DNA from: Afipia sp. 1NLS2
GTDB lineage: Bacteria > Pseudomonadota > Alphaproteobacteria > Rhizobiales > Xanthobacteraceae
Assembly: GCF_000178995.1 (NCBI RefSeq)
Contig: NZ_ADVZ01000001.1
Coordinates: forward strand, 592,001-656,000
DNA length: 64,000 nucleotides
Reading direction: 5' to 3'
The notes below the pieces were generated by a model. It was given only the letters and a program-made list of their open reading frames with translations. It ran no database searches and had not been told where the DNA came from. A program made the position numbers and the translations under genes. Position 1 is the stretch's first letter; the number at the start of each line of letters is the position of its first letter. This document shows, one piece after another, positions 24,373 through 32,575 of the stretch.

Positions 24373-25902
24373 TTGACCTCCTTTCAGGATTTCGGCCTCG
24401 CCGATCCCATCTCACGCGCCCTCCGCGAAGAGAATTACGTCACCCCCACCCCCATCCAGGCCCAGACCATCCCGATCGCGATCACCGGGCGCGACGTCGT
24501 CGGCATCGCCCAGACCGGCACCGGCAAGACCGCCTCGTTCGCGCTGCCGATCCTGCATCGCCTTCTGGAGAACAGGGTCCGTCCGCAGCCCAAGACCTGC
24601 CGCGTTCTGGTTCTCAGCCCGACCCGCGAATTGTCCGGACAGATTCTCGACAGCTTCAACGCCTATGGCCGCCATCTGCGGCTGAGCGCGGCGCTCGCCA
24701 TCGGCGGCGTGCCGATGGGCCGTCAGGTCCGCGCCATGATGCAGGGCGTCGAGGTGCTGGTGGCAACTCCCGGCCGCCTGCTCGACCTCGTTCAGGGCAA
24801 TGCCGTCAGGCTCAACCAGGTCGAGTTTCTCGTCCTCGACGAAGCCGACCGCATGCTCGACATGGGCTTCATCAACGACATCCGCAAAATCGTCGCCAAG
24901 CTGCCCGTAAAGCGCCAGACGCTGTTCTTCTCGGCCACCATGCCCAAGGACATCGCCGAACTCGCCGAGCACATGCTGCGCGATCCGGCGCGCGTCGCGG
25001 TCACGCCGGTGTCCTCCACCGCCGAGCGCATCACCCAGCGCATCATCCAGCTCGATCACAGCGCCAAGCCGGCCACGCTTTCGGAACTGCTGAAATCAGA
25101 GCCGGTCAACCGGGCGCTGGTGTTCACCCGCACCAAGCACGGCGCCGACAAGGTCGTGCGCGGTCTCGTCAAGGCCGGGATCCCCTCGGAGGCGATCCAC
25201 GGCAACAAATCGCAGAACCATCGCGAGCGCGTGCTGGCCTCGTTCCGCAATGGCGACATCCGCACGCTGGTCGCGACTGACATCGCCGCTCGTGGCATCG
25301 ACGTCGACGGCATCACCCATGTCTTCAATTTCGACCTGCCGAACATCCCGGAAACCTACGTCCACCGCATCGGCCGCACGGCGCGCGCAGGTGCCGACGG
25401 CACCGCGATCTCGCTCGTGGCGGGTGAGGAAAATACTTACCTGCGCGACATCGAGCGGTTGATCCGCGTGACCCTTCCCCGCGAGGACCGGCGTACCGGC
25501 AAACACGAAACTCCAAGTCAGCCCCCCGCACAGCCGCGCAAGAACCATCGCGGCGGCGGCCAAGGACATCAGGGACAAGGCAAGGGGCGCGGTAACCAGG
25601 GACACGGCAAGGGGCGATCTTTTGAGGCGTCCGACCACTCCCATGCCGATGGCGCCCCCGGATCCCGCGGGCCGCAGCGCCGGCGGCGGCATCCCGGCCA
25701 TGGTGTCAGTCCCGGCGCGAACCCCGGCTCCCATCACGATCCGGCAGCCACTCCCCGCGCCGAACAGGGGAAACATGAACGAACTCGGCCGTCGCAAGCC
25801 GGCCAGGCAAGCGGTATACAGGGCGTCGCCTTCCTCCACCGTGGCAGCGCACCTGCGCGCACCGCATCACAACCTAATCGCAATCGGCGCCCGCAGCGCT
25901 GA
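24373..25902 (+). CDS. DEAD-box RNA helicase
   Basis: This roughly 509-residue ATP-dependent RNA helicase of the RhlE/DeaD type has the Q motif PTPIQAQTIP (near 25), motif I AQTGTGKT (near 46), DEAD in LVLDEADRMLDMGF, SAT in FFSATMP and the C-terminal HRIGRTARAG. After about residue 375 comes a Gly/Arg/Gln/His-rich low-complexity tail that probably binds RNA. I choose TTG 24373, which gives the expected N-terminus (TSFQDFGLADPISRAL); an ATG frame start at 24295 adds an unrelated Pro-rich stretch. It heads a cold-shock-type group with infA and cspA. Confidence 0.88.
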   Translation: MTSFQDFGLADPISRALREENYVTPTPIQAQTIPIAITGRDVVGIAQTGTGKTASFALPILHRLLENRVRPQPKTCRVLVLSPTRELSGQILDSFNAYGRHLRLSAALAIGGVPMGRQVRAMMQGVEVLVATPGRLLDLVQGNAVRLNQVEFLVLDEADRMLDMGFINDIRKIVAKLPVKRQTLFFSATMPKDIAELAEHMLRDPARVAVTPVSSTAERITQRIIQLDHSAKPATLSELLKSEPVNRALVFTRTKHGADKVVRGLVKAGIPSEAIHGNKSQNHRERVLASFRNGDIRTLVATDIAARGIDVDGITHVFNFDLPNIPETYVHRIGRTARAGADGTAISLVAGEENTYLRDIERLIRVTLPREDRRTGKHETPSQPPAQPRKNHRGGGQGHQGQGKGRGNQGHGKGRSFEASDHSHADGAPGSRGPQRRRRHPGHGVSPGANPGSHHDPAATPRAEQGKHERTRPSQAGQASGIQGVAFLHRGSAPARTASQPNRNRRPQR

Positions 25903-25920
25903 ACTGATCCGGAGACGTTT

Positions 25921-26202
25921 ATGGCCAAAGAAGAACTGATCCAATTTGAGGGATTGGTGACCGAAATCCTCCCCGACGCGCGCTATCGCGTCCAGTTGGA
26001 TGCCGGGCATGAAATCGTTGCCTACACTGCAGGCAAAATGAAGAAGAACCGCATCAAGACCCTGGCGGGCGATCGCGTGACAATCGAAATGTCACCCTAC
26101 GATCTGGAAAAGGGCCGCCTGATTTTCCGCCACAAGGACGAGCGCCCGGCCGGCGCGCCGCGCCCCACGGCGCCGCGCGGTGGTCAATTCCGCCGCCGCT
26201 GA
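25921..26202 (+). CDS. infA: Translation initiation factor IF-1 (extended copy)
   Basis: Residues 1-72 form the OB-fold IF-1 ([53 protein letters not shown]). A further 20 residues, rich in Pro, Gly and Arg, extend past the normal end. IF-1 binds the ribosomal A site during initiation. A copy between deaD and cspA suggests a cold- or stress-adapted paralogue, with the standard infA elsewhere; that is inference. It starts 18 bases after deaD and ends at an intrinsic terminator. Confidence 0.9.
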   Translation: MAKEELIQFEGLVTEILPDARYRVQLDAGHEIVAYTAGKMKKNRIKTLAGDRVTIEMSPYDLEKGRLIFRHKDERPAGAPRPTAPRGGQFRRR

Positions 26203-26225
26203 CCGCCCTTTTGCATACCCTGAAA

Positions 26226-26262
26226 CCTGCCTCCCAAAAACGTCGGGGGGCAGGATTGTTTT
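26226..26262 (+). terminator. Intrinsic terminator after infA
   Basis: CCTGCCTCCC (26226-26235), a 9-base loop, then GGGGGGCAGG (26245-26254) and ATTGTTTT. A 10-bp stem with one wobble pair, ending the deaD-infA transcript. Confidence 0.8.
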
Positions 26263-26423
26263 GGGGGCTTCTTTCGAATAATATCGCCCAATCGAATTTC
26301 GGCCGGACGACAATAGCTATCCCCGGTATAGCCGGTTAGCGCTGACGACCTCTTCCAAATTTCGATCTCACCAACCCGTGGCGACACGGGTTATTAGACA
26401 TCTACTTGAGAGGAACTACCCAC

Positions 26424-26636
26424 GTGAGCATGGGAACAGTGAAGTGGTTTAACGCGACCAAGGGCTACGGCTTCATTCAGCCGGATGATGGTGGCAACGA
26501 CGTGTTCGTCCACATCAGCGCCGTTGAACGCGCTGGCCTCGGCACGCTGCGCGAAGGCCAGAAGATCAGCTACGAAATCGTTGCCGATCGCCGTTCGGGC
26601 AAGTCGTCTGCCGATAATCTTCGCGCGGCCGGTTAA
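26424..26636 (+). CDS. cspA: Cold-shock protein CspA family
   Basis: The 70-residue product is a single cold-shock OB domain with RNP1 KGYGFIQ and RNP2 VFVHIS, binding single-stranded RNA and DNA. GTG 26424 is chosen as the start because AGAGGA lies about eight bases upstream; this yields [10 protein letters not shown], the usual N-terminus in related bacteria. The ATG six bases later would have poorer spacing. The 160 bases between the infA terminator and the start could form a cold-shock leader. A terminator follows. Confidence 0.93.
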   Translation: MSMGTVKWFNATKGYGFIQPDDGGNDVFVHISAVERAGLGTLREGQKISYEIVADRRSGKSSADNLRAAG

Positions 26637-26670
26637 AACCGATCTCGCCGATATTTCGGTGATCTATTAA

Positions 26671-26697
26671 GGCCGCGCTCTGCGCGGTCTTTTTAGT
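26671..26697 (+). terminator. Intrinsic terminator of cspA
   Basis: GGCCGCGC, loop TCT, GCGCGGTC followed by TTTTTAG. The hairpin begins about 35 bases after the cspA stop. Confidence 0.85.
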
Positions 26698-26756
26698 TTG
26701 ACGGCTTTTAACTTGATGACTTGAGGCCTGTGAGGCGCGCGTGAATCGCGCTCCAC

Positions 26757-27347
26757 TCAGTTACAAACCGGAGCTGAGGGATAAGCCACCGAGTCCGTCT
26801 GCCGCGGGCGGGTGAAGGTTCTATCGCTCAAATGGAATGTCGGTGGCGTGAAGCTCCCGCCGTTCATTCCGGCAGCCGGTGTATAATCGTAAGCCACCTC
26901 GCTCATGATGAGATAGGTGCCTCCGATAGCGATGCCGCTGGGGACGAGCGTGGTCACCACCTCGTTGCAGCCGCGCGCCGATGTGTTCGACGCCTTGCTC
27001 CACTTGACCTTGGCGATCCCGTTGGTGTCGATGAAAACCTGCGAGATCTTTGCCTGCACCGGAGCGTTGGAATAAGGCGCCATCACCGCAGACGATATAT
27101 TGAATGCATTGCTGATGTCCGTATCGGTGATTGATGTTGCCTGCGAAATCAAGTCGGACAGCGTACGCGTCAGGATGATAACCTTGCGGTCGACGGCAAC
27201 CCCAGTCGACACTTCGATCGTTCCGAAAAACAGCATCAGAACGATGGGGAGAATGACGGCGAACTCCACGGCCGCTACAGCGCGTACATCGCGCACCAAC
27301 CTGCACGCATTCAACCGTTCAGCCATTCGATAAAGCGACATTCGCAT
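26757..27347 (-). CDS. TadE-like pilus assembly protein
   Basis: This 196-residue protein has a TadE-like N-terminus: a basic segment, then AVAAVEFAVILPIVLMLFFGTIEVSTG (about 22-50) with the Glu typical of pseudopilins, and a periplasmic remainder. TadE and TadF/TadG-like minor pilins take part in Flp pilus assembly. I place the start at ATG 27347; a GTG at 27362 overlapping the upstream stop and an ATG at 27341 are alternatives. It is the distal gene of the leftward cpaB-tadE-tadE group. Confidence 0.8.
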   Translation of the reverse strand: MRMSLYRMAERLNACRLVRDVRAVAAVEFAVILPIVLMLFFGTIEVSTGVAVDRKVIILTRTLSDLISQATSITDTDISNAFNISSAVMAPYSNAPVQAKISQVFIDTNGIAKVKWSKASNTSARGCNEVVTTLVPSGIAIGGTYLIMSEVAYDYTPAAGMNGGSFTPPTFHLSDRTFTRPRQTDSVAYPSAPVCN

Positions 27348-27361
27348 GATTCCAGATCGCA

Positions 27362-27907
27362 CTATGGCTCGACACGAAACGCCGTCGTCGAAGATATAAG
27401 CCGCTTGTCAGATCCGATATTCGCCAGCGAGAAACCGAGGTTCGTGATCAGGAGCGGCCATTTGTAAAACGTCCGCACCACGACAATGCTGGCGCTCCCT
27501 GCAGCCGGCGGCTGATAGGTGAAATTGTTGGTGGCGTTTCCTGCCCCATCAAACAGTGTCGGCACAGTGAAAGCATCGCCGGCGGGATAGGCTCGCACGT
27601 CGAGGTAGATGCCGCTGCATGTCAGCAGGAATTGAACCCTGCCGCACAGATTGTCGTGAATCTGTTCGGCAGTCATCTGCTGGTCTTGCGCCTGATGCGT
27701 CAAAAGCAGGCGCGCGGTGTCCTGCGTACCTGTTTCGAGAACTTGCGTGGCAAAGAACATCATCGCGACTTCGACGATCGCGAACAGCAATGCGAAAAAC
27801 AGCGGCGCGACCATAGCAAATTGAACCGCCGCGCTGCCCCTCCGGTTCATACCAAAGCGGCGGAAAACATCCCTCAGGTGCAGCGTGCGCGGCGACGGCG
27901 CGGGCAT
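27362..27907 (-). CDS. TadE-like pilus assembly protein
   Basis: The 181-residue product also carries a TadE-like N-terminal helix: NRRGSAAVQFAMVAPLFFALLFAIVEVAMMFFATQ (about 21-55), then a periplasmic domain with two cysteines (LCGRVQFLLTCSG) that may be disulfide-linked. It is a likely pseudopilin partner of the next gene and is processed or anchored in the inner membrane. It lies about 150 bases after cpaB in the same direction. Confidence 0.8.
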   Translation of the reverse strand: MPAPSPRTLHLRDVFRRFGMNRRGSAAVQFAMVAPLFFALLFAIVEVAMMFFATQVLETGTQDTARLLLTHQAQDQQMTAEQIHDNLCGRVQFLLTCSGIYLDVRAYPAGDAFTVPTLFDGAGNATNNFTYQPPAAGSASIVVVRTFYKWPLLITNLGFSLANIGSDKRLISSTTAFRVEP

Positions 27908-28054
27908 CGTGTTATCCTCAGTCGGGCCATTAAATAGCTACCGCCGAGACTAACCGACAGAGATTGTCGAATGCTTGCGCCCGATCCGGACAAGGCAAGG
28001 GGCACGGTTAAGAAAATGGTAACCAGTTTCTTCCGGAACGGTGAAAGAGCGGCG

Positions 28055-28876
28055 TTAGCCGCCATCGCTGCTGCGCTTCTTGCACGACGTCGAGCAATTA
28101 TAGGTTTCACGCTCGCCGCCGCCCCGATAGACCGTAATCAGTTTCTCGTCGCTCGCGTCCTCGACCTTGCCGGGCTTATTGGCATCGACGAGGCTGCGCA
28201 GGGCAAGCGACAGCGTTCCGCTCTGCCGGGAACGTGCCAGCGTTTCTGCCTGGGCCGGCTTGAGCTCCAGCGTCGCGGTCTTGCCGACGACGACCTTCTG
28301 GCCGTTCTTTTCCTCGACCGTCTGGTCGATCGCGAGGACCCGCACATCGCTCAGGATGATCTCCGAGCTGACGCTCTCACCATTTCCCTCACGGCTCTTC
28401 TGGCGGCGGGACAGCAACACATCGACATGATCGTTGGGCAGGATAAAGCCACCAGCGCCGGTTTCCGGCGAGATTTCCGTCGAGATCGCCCGCATGCCGC
28501 TCGGCAAAATGGCCGCCATGAAGCCCGAGCCATTCGCCTTCACCAGCTTGGTTTCGCGGATCGGTTCGCCGGCAAGGAAGGGCGAGCGCACGATCGAACC
28601 GGTCATATCCTTGATAGCGTCGGCGCGTTCACTCTTCTTGACGAAGCTCGAGCTTGCCGTCGCGGCGGGCCAGGACTGCCACTTCATGTCATCGGCGGTG
28701 ATGGTCTGGCCAAGCGGGATATCGCTCTTTGCCACCAGCACATCCGTGGTTTCCAGTTGCGGCACCGGAGCAGCGACACGGGGCGCCGGCTTCTGATCCG
28801 ATCCACTGGCGAGGAAGGCTGCAACGCCACCGGCGCTGACGGCAATGGCCAGCACCACAACACGCGCGGTGTTCAT
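28055..28876 (-). CDS. cpaB: Flp pilus assembly protein CpaB
   Basis: The 273-residue protein has an N-terminal membrane anchor or signal (VVVLAIAVSAGGVAAFLASG), a SAF domain (about 45-110; DVLVAKSDIPLGQTITADDM) and the CpaB/RcpC core with GMRAISTEISPETGAGGFILPNDHVDVLLSRR. It is a periplasmic or outer-membrane-associated component working with the CpaC secretin. Unusually it faces away from cpaC, divergent from pilA. The C-terminus is short, basic and contains two cysteines. Confidence 0.87.
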   Translation of the reverse strand: MNTARVVVLAIAVSAGGVAAFLASGSDQKPAPRVAAPVPQLETTDVLVAKSDIPLGQTITADDMKWQSWPAATASSSFVKKSERADAIKDMTGSIVRSPFLAGEPIRETKLVKANGSGFMAAILPSGMRAISTEISPETGAGGFILPNDHVDVLLSRRQKSREGNGESVSSEIILSDVRVLAIDQTVEEKNGQKVVVGKTATLELKPAQAETLARSRQSGTLSLALRSLVDANKPGKVEDASDEKLITVYRGGGERETYNCSTSCKKRSSDGG

Positions 28877-29068
28877 CTGCTTACTCTCTTACGCAACTGT
28901 ACAGGGGCCTAAAGACGACCCGGTATGGCAAATCTGACGTTAATTGATGAATGAACTGCAAATATTCAATGATGCATTGGCCGCAACGAAATTCCCAACG
29001 ACACTTCGTCTCTTATTTTCTCAATTTTCATGCATCAATTCAGCGCCATTCAAATGCGATACATTGGT

Positions 29069-29083
29069 TTAACGCCGCATTTA
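29069..29083 (+). promoter_or_regulatory. CtrA-like box in the cpaB/pilA intergenic region
   Basis: TTAA-N7-TTTA, one mismatch from TTAA-N7-TTAA, in the 365-base AT-rich gap between cpaB and pilA. pilA is CtrA-dependent in Caulobacter. I see nothing else definite in this gap (28877-29241). Weak on its own. Confidence 0.35.
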
Positions 29084-29241
29084 CCGTGTGCAAGAAGAGC
29101 CTGATACAGGCGACTTTCCGCAATCGAATTAACTGCGATGCAATTCCTCGATTTTAGTCTCGCGCTTGGCCTCGGTGCCCACCCGCTCCGGATGGACCAA
29201 CTGAAACAGACAGCCACGTAAATACATTTATGGAGTCTCCA

Positions 29242-29412
29242 ATGACCAACCTCCTCGCTCGCTTCGTCAAGGACGAATCCGGCGCCACCGCTATCGAATA
29301 CGCGCTGATCGCCGCCGGCATTTCCGTCGTCATCATCGGCGCCGTGCAGACCCTCGGCAGCACGCTGAACGGCGTTTTCACAACCATCAACGGCAAGCTT
29401 ACCGCACAGTAA
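29242..29412 (+). CDS. pilA: Flp-family type IVb major pilin
   Basis: This 56-residue prepilin has a short leader (MTNLLARFVKDESG), then ATAIEYALIAAGISVVIIGAV with the processing site G/ATAIEY and Glu5 conserved in Flp pilins. The mature protein would be about 42 residues and is polymerised into the adhesive Flp pilus. ATG 29242 is selected because GGAG lies six bases upstream; the frame begins four codons earlier without support. A strong terminator follows, so pilA may be made in excess over the assembly genes. Confidence 0.93.
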   Translation: MTNLLARFVKDESGATAIEYALIAAGISVVIIGAVQTLGSTLNGVFTTINGKLTAQ

Positions 29413-29430
29413 GCCTCCAAGGATGCAGCT

Positions 29431-29459
29431 AAAGGCTTCGGGAAACCGAAGCCTTTTTG
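29431..29459 (+). terminator. Intrinsic terminator of pilA
   Basis: AAAGGCTTCGG, tetraloop GAAA, CCGAAGCCTTTTT: an 11-bp stem closed by a GNRA-type loop and a T-tract, 18 bases after pilA. Confidence 0.92.
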
Positions 29460-29473
29460 CGTCCACGTAACGC

Positions 29474-29644
29474 ATGACAACGCAGGACCTCGACGTGAAA
29501 GCCCAGCCGGCGCCACGCCATCAGGGCGCGAGCCTATTCCAGCGCAAAGCGGTTGCGCACGATCTGGAAGGGCTATTGCTTATCTGCTCTGGGATCGGCT
29601 TGGCCTGCGCGATTCTTGCTTTCAGAATCCTAAGCGTTTGGTGA
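29474..29644 (+). CDS. Small single-span membrane protein in the Tad locus
   Basis: ATG 29474 to TGA 29642-29644 encodes 56 residues: a polar N-terminal half (MTTQDLDVKAQPAPRHQG) and one C-terminal hydrophobic helix (GLLLICSGIGLACAILAF) ending RILSVW. It lies between the pilA terminator and cpaA, on the same strand. The ribosome site is weak. I do not recognise a family. Its position suggests a minor role in pilus biogenesis; it could also be a chance frame, though its codon composition resembles its neighbours. Confidence 0.45.
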   Translation: MTTQDLDVKAQPAPRHQGASLFQRKAVAHDLEGLLLICSGIGLACAILAFRILSVW

Positions 29645-29701
29645 TTGTTCACGTCTGACACCTAGTCTTCGCGCGAACGCTCCGAAAATCTGCGAGACTC
29701 T

Positions 29702-30226
29702 ATGCTGCTGGATCTAGCGCGCCTGTTCCTGTTCCCCGCGCTCATGGCGTTCGCCGCCGCCAGCGACCTTCTCACCATGACCATTTCCAATCGCGTGTCG
29801 CTGCTGCTGATCGCGGGGTTCTTCGTTCTCGCCATCGTCACCGGAATGGGCTGGGAGGCGATCGGCTGGCATGCCCTCGCCGGGCTGAGTGTCCTCATAA
29901 TTGCCTTTGCCTGCTTTGCGTTCGGCTGGATCGGCGGCGGCGATGCCAAGGTGGCGGCTGCTACCGCGCTGTGGTTCGGATTCGGCTATCTGCTCGATTA
30001 TCTTCTGCTCGCATCGGTGCTGGGCGGCGTTCTCACCCTGGCGATCTTACAGTTCCGCAACTGGACGCTGCCGACCTGGCTCCTGGGTCAAGATTGGCTG
30101 GTGAGACTCCATGGCAAGGACACCGGCATCCCCTACGGCATTGCCCTCGCCGCCGCGGCGCTTCTGATCTATCCGGACACGGACTGGACTAGGGCGGTCG
30201 ATCTGTTCCAACTCGCAATGCGGTGA
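29702..30226 (+). CDS. cpaA: Prepilin peptidase CpaA (TadV)
   Basis: The 174-residue polytopic A24 aspartic peptidase cleaves the PilA leader at the inner membrane. The two catalytic Asp lie in AAASDLLTMTISNRVS (near 20) and in the GGGDAK motif (GWIGGGDAKVAAATALWFG, near 80). Four to six membrane helices are predicted. Length matches TadV-type peptidases that lack the N-methylase domain. It follows the small membrane protein gene and precedes the cpaC operon by 130 bases. Confidence 0.9.
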   Translation: MLLDLARLFLFPALMAFAAASDLLTMTISNRVSLLLIAGFFVLAIVTGMGWEAIGWHALAGLSVLIIAFACFAFGWIGGGDAKVAAATALWFGFGYLLDYLLLASVLGGVLTLAILQFRNWTLPTWLLGQDWLVRLHGKDTGIPYGIALAAAALLIYPDTDWTRAVDLFQLAMR

Positions 30227-30278
30227 GCCGCGACGGCGAGCGATAAAGCTTCCATTAACCCGATTTAGATACGCCTCA

Positions 30279-30293
30279 TTAACCATGCTTTGA
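30279..30293 (+). promoter_or_regulatory. CtrA-like box upstream of cpaC
   Basis: TTAA-N7-TTGA, one mismatch from the CtrA consensus, 67 bases before the cpaC start. A second TTAACC lies 24 bases upstream. Confidence 0.3.
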
Positions 30294-30359
30294 CGAATAA
30301 CTGGTCAAATCCCCTCACAGCGACAGAGCCGTCGCCGCGTGATGTGGAAAGTGAAGCGT

Positions 30360-31814
30360 ATGAAGACCGCCCCCTTGATTGCCCGCGCTCTGTCGTTCGT
30401 GGCCGTCTCCGCTCTCATTCTTAACTCATCCCTCTCGCCTGTTCTGGCAACGGACTACCAGGTCGCCTCCGCCAGTACCGCATCCGCGGATTCGTTGAAC
30501 GCAAGATCGCTGAGGCTCGGCATCAGCAAGTCGCTGGTCGTCGACCTGCCGCGCGACGTCAAGGACGTCCTGGTGGCGGACCCGAAAATCGCCAACGCGG
30601 TCGTGCGCTCGTCCCGGCGCGCCTACATCATCGGCGCCGCCGTCGGCCAGACCAACATCATCTTCTTCGACGCCGACGGCCAACAGATGGCCGCATACGA
30701 CGTTGCCGTGACCCGTGATCTCAACGGTATCCGCACCGCGATCCATCAGGCCTTGCCACAATCCGACATCCAGGTCGAAGGCCTGGGCGATGGCGTGGTG
30801 CTGACCGGCAGCGCCGCCAACCAGGCCGAAGCGCAGCAGGCTTACGAACTCGCCGCGCGCCTGATCGGCGGTCCCTCCAAGGCCAACGATCTCGTCGTCA
30901 ACAACATAACGGTTCGCGGCCGCGACCAGGTGATGCTGAAAGTCACCGTCGCCGAAGTCCAGCGCAACATCGTCAAACAGCTCGGCGTCGATCTGAGCGG
31001 TAAATTCAGCTACGGCACGGCCGTGGTGGATTTCAACAATGCCAACCAGTTCAGCGCGCTCGGCCACGCGCTGGCGCCCGATAATGCGATTTCCACGTCG
31101 TTCGGCTCCGCGCCTTCGGTGAAAGCGACATTGCGTGCGATGGAAAGCGCAGGCGTGGTCCGCACCCTCGCAGAGCCGAATTTGACCGCTATTTCCGGTG
31201 AAAGCGCCACGTTCATCGCGGGCGGCGAATTCCCGATTCCCACCGGCATCACCTGCCAAACGGCAGCCGGCACCTCCAGCAATTGCCAGCCTTCCATCGC
31301 CTTCAAGAAATTCGGCATCTCACTGAACTTCACACCGGTCGTGCTGACCGAAGGCCGGATCAGTCTGCGGGTCATGACCGAAGTCTCGGAAATATCGAAC
31401 GACAATTCGCTCACGGTCAGCGGCATGACGATTCCTTCCATTAAAACCCGCCGCGCCGAAACCACGCTCGAAATTCCCTCGGGCGGCTCGATGGCGATGG
31501 CCGGCCTCATCCAGGAGCAGACCAAGCAGGCGATCAACGGCCTGCCGGGCCTCGCGCAGCTGCCGGTGCTCGGCACGCTGTTCCGCAGCCGCGATTTCAT
31601 CAACAACCAGACCGAACTGATGGTGCTGGTGACCCCCTACGTGGTGCGCGCCGTGGCACAGAAGGATCTGTCGCGGCCTGACGATGGTTTCGCTTCAGCA
31701 TCGGACCCGCAGACCGTCCTGCTCGGCAACATCACCCGCATCTATGGTGTGCCGCGCCGCGAAGGCCAGGCCAGCAGCAGCTATCGCGGCAAGTACGGCT
31801 TCATCACCGATTAA
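30360..31814 (+). CDS. cpaC: Outer-membrane secretin CpaC (RcpA)
   Basis: This 484-residue secretin forms the outer-membrane channel of the Flp pilus. It has a signal peptide to about residue 30 (ending SPVLA), an N-terminal BON/pilus-assembly domain (SLRLGISKSLVVDLPRDVKDVLVADPKIA), a central domain with VMLKVTVAEVQRNIVKQLG, and the secretin core with RTLAEPNLTAISGESATFIAGGEFPIP and ELMVLVTPYVV at the end. ATG 30360 is chosen because GGAAAG lies upstream and the signal peptide then begins cleanly. Confidence 0.93.
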   Translation: MKTAPLIARALSFVAVSALILNSSLSPVLATDYQVASASTASADSLNARSLRLGISKSLVVDLPRDVKDVLVADPKIANAVVRSSRRAYIIGAAVGQTNIIFFDADGQQMAAYDVAVTRDLNGIRTAIHQALPQSDIQVEGLGDGVVLTGSAANQAEAQQAYELAARLIGGPSKANDLVVNNITVRGRDQVMLKVTVAEVQRNIVKQLGVDLSGKFSYGTAVVDFNNANQFSALGHALAPDNAISTSFGSAPSVKATLRAMESAGVVRTLAEPNLTAISGESATFIAGGEFPIPTGITCQTAAGTSSNCQPSIAFKKFGISLNFTPVVLTEGRISLRVMTEVSEISNDNSLTVSGMTIPSIKTRRAETTLEIPSGGSMAMAGLIQEQTKQAINGLPGLAQLPVLGTLFRSRDFINNQTELMVLVTPYVVRAVAQKDLSRPDDGFASASDPQTVLLGNITRIYGVPRREGQASSSYRGKYGFITD

Positions 31815-31834
31815 GGTTGGACAGGATTTCGATC

Positions 31835-32575
31835 ATGAGCAAACGCGTATCCAACCTCTCCTCCACCACGGCCATGGCCGCACTGGCGCTGGTGAGCGTC
31901 ACCATGCTCGGCGGGTGCATGCACAGCCAGGAAGCCGGGATCGTGACCGGCTCGCTACCCGACGACTACCGGCTGCGCCACCCGATCGTCATTCAGGAAG
32001 CCAGCAAGACGACGGAGATTTTTGTCGGCCATGCGCGTGGCGGACTGACGACGGCGCAGCGCGCCGATATCGTCGGACTCTCCCAGGCGTGGCTCAGCGA
32101 AGGCACCGGGGCCATTACGATCGACGTTCCGACCGGCACGCCGAACGCGCAGGCCGCAAGCGTGACGGTTCGCGACATCCAGAACATTCTGGCCGCCGCC
32201 GGCATTCCGCCGAAAGGGATCAGGGTCATGCCCTATCACCCGAACGATCCGCGCCAATTCGCGCCGGTTCGCGTGCGTTATGCGCGAATCATCGCAGATG
32301 CCGGCCCCTGCGGACTCTGGCCGGAAGATCTTGGCCCCTCGGTCAAGAACAAGTCCTATTTCGAGAACCGGTCCTACCAGAATTTCGGCTGCGCCTATCA
32401 GCGCAACATGGCCGCGATGGTCGCCAATCCGGCAGATCTCGTTCAACCGCGCGCGGAGACCCCGCCGAATTCGGCGCGCCGCACCGAAGCTTTCGCCAAG
32501 TATCGCAACGGACAGACGACCGCGACCGATTACCCCGAGGCCGAAAAAGCCAAACTCAGCACGGTAGGCAAATGA
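31835..32575 (+). CDS. cpaD: Pilus lipoprotein CpaD
   Basis: The 246-residue CpaD family protein has a lipoprotein signal ending MLGGC (near residue 28). The CpaD domain includes DDYRLRHPIVIQEASKTTEIFVG, the TVRDIQNILAAAGIPPKGIR segment and NFGCAYQRNMAAMVANPADLVQPR. It probably supports the CpaC secretin at the outer membrane. ATG 31835 is preferred over an in-frame codon six residues earlier. Its stop overlaps the cpaE start as ATGA. Confidence 0.9.
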   Translation: MSKRVSNLSSTTAMAALALVSVTMLGGCMHSQEAGIVTGSLPDDYRLRHPIVIQEASKTTEIFVGHARGGLTTAQRADIVGLSQAWLSEGTGAITIDVPTGTPNAQAASVTVRDIQNILAAAGIPPKGIRVMPYHPNDPRQFAPVRVRYARIIADAGPCGLWPEDLGPSVKNKSYFENRSYQNFGCAYQRNMAAMVANPADLVQPRAETPPNSARRTEAFAKYRNGQTTATDYPEAEKAKLSTVGK

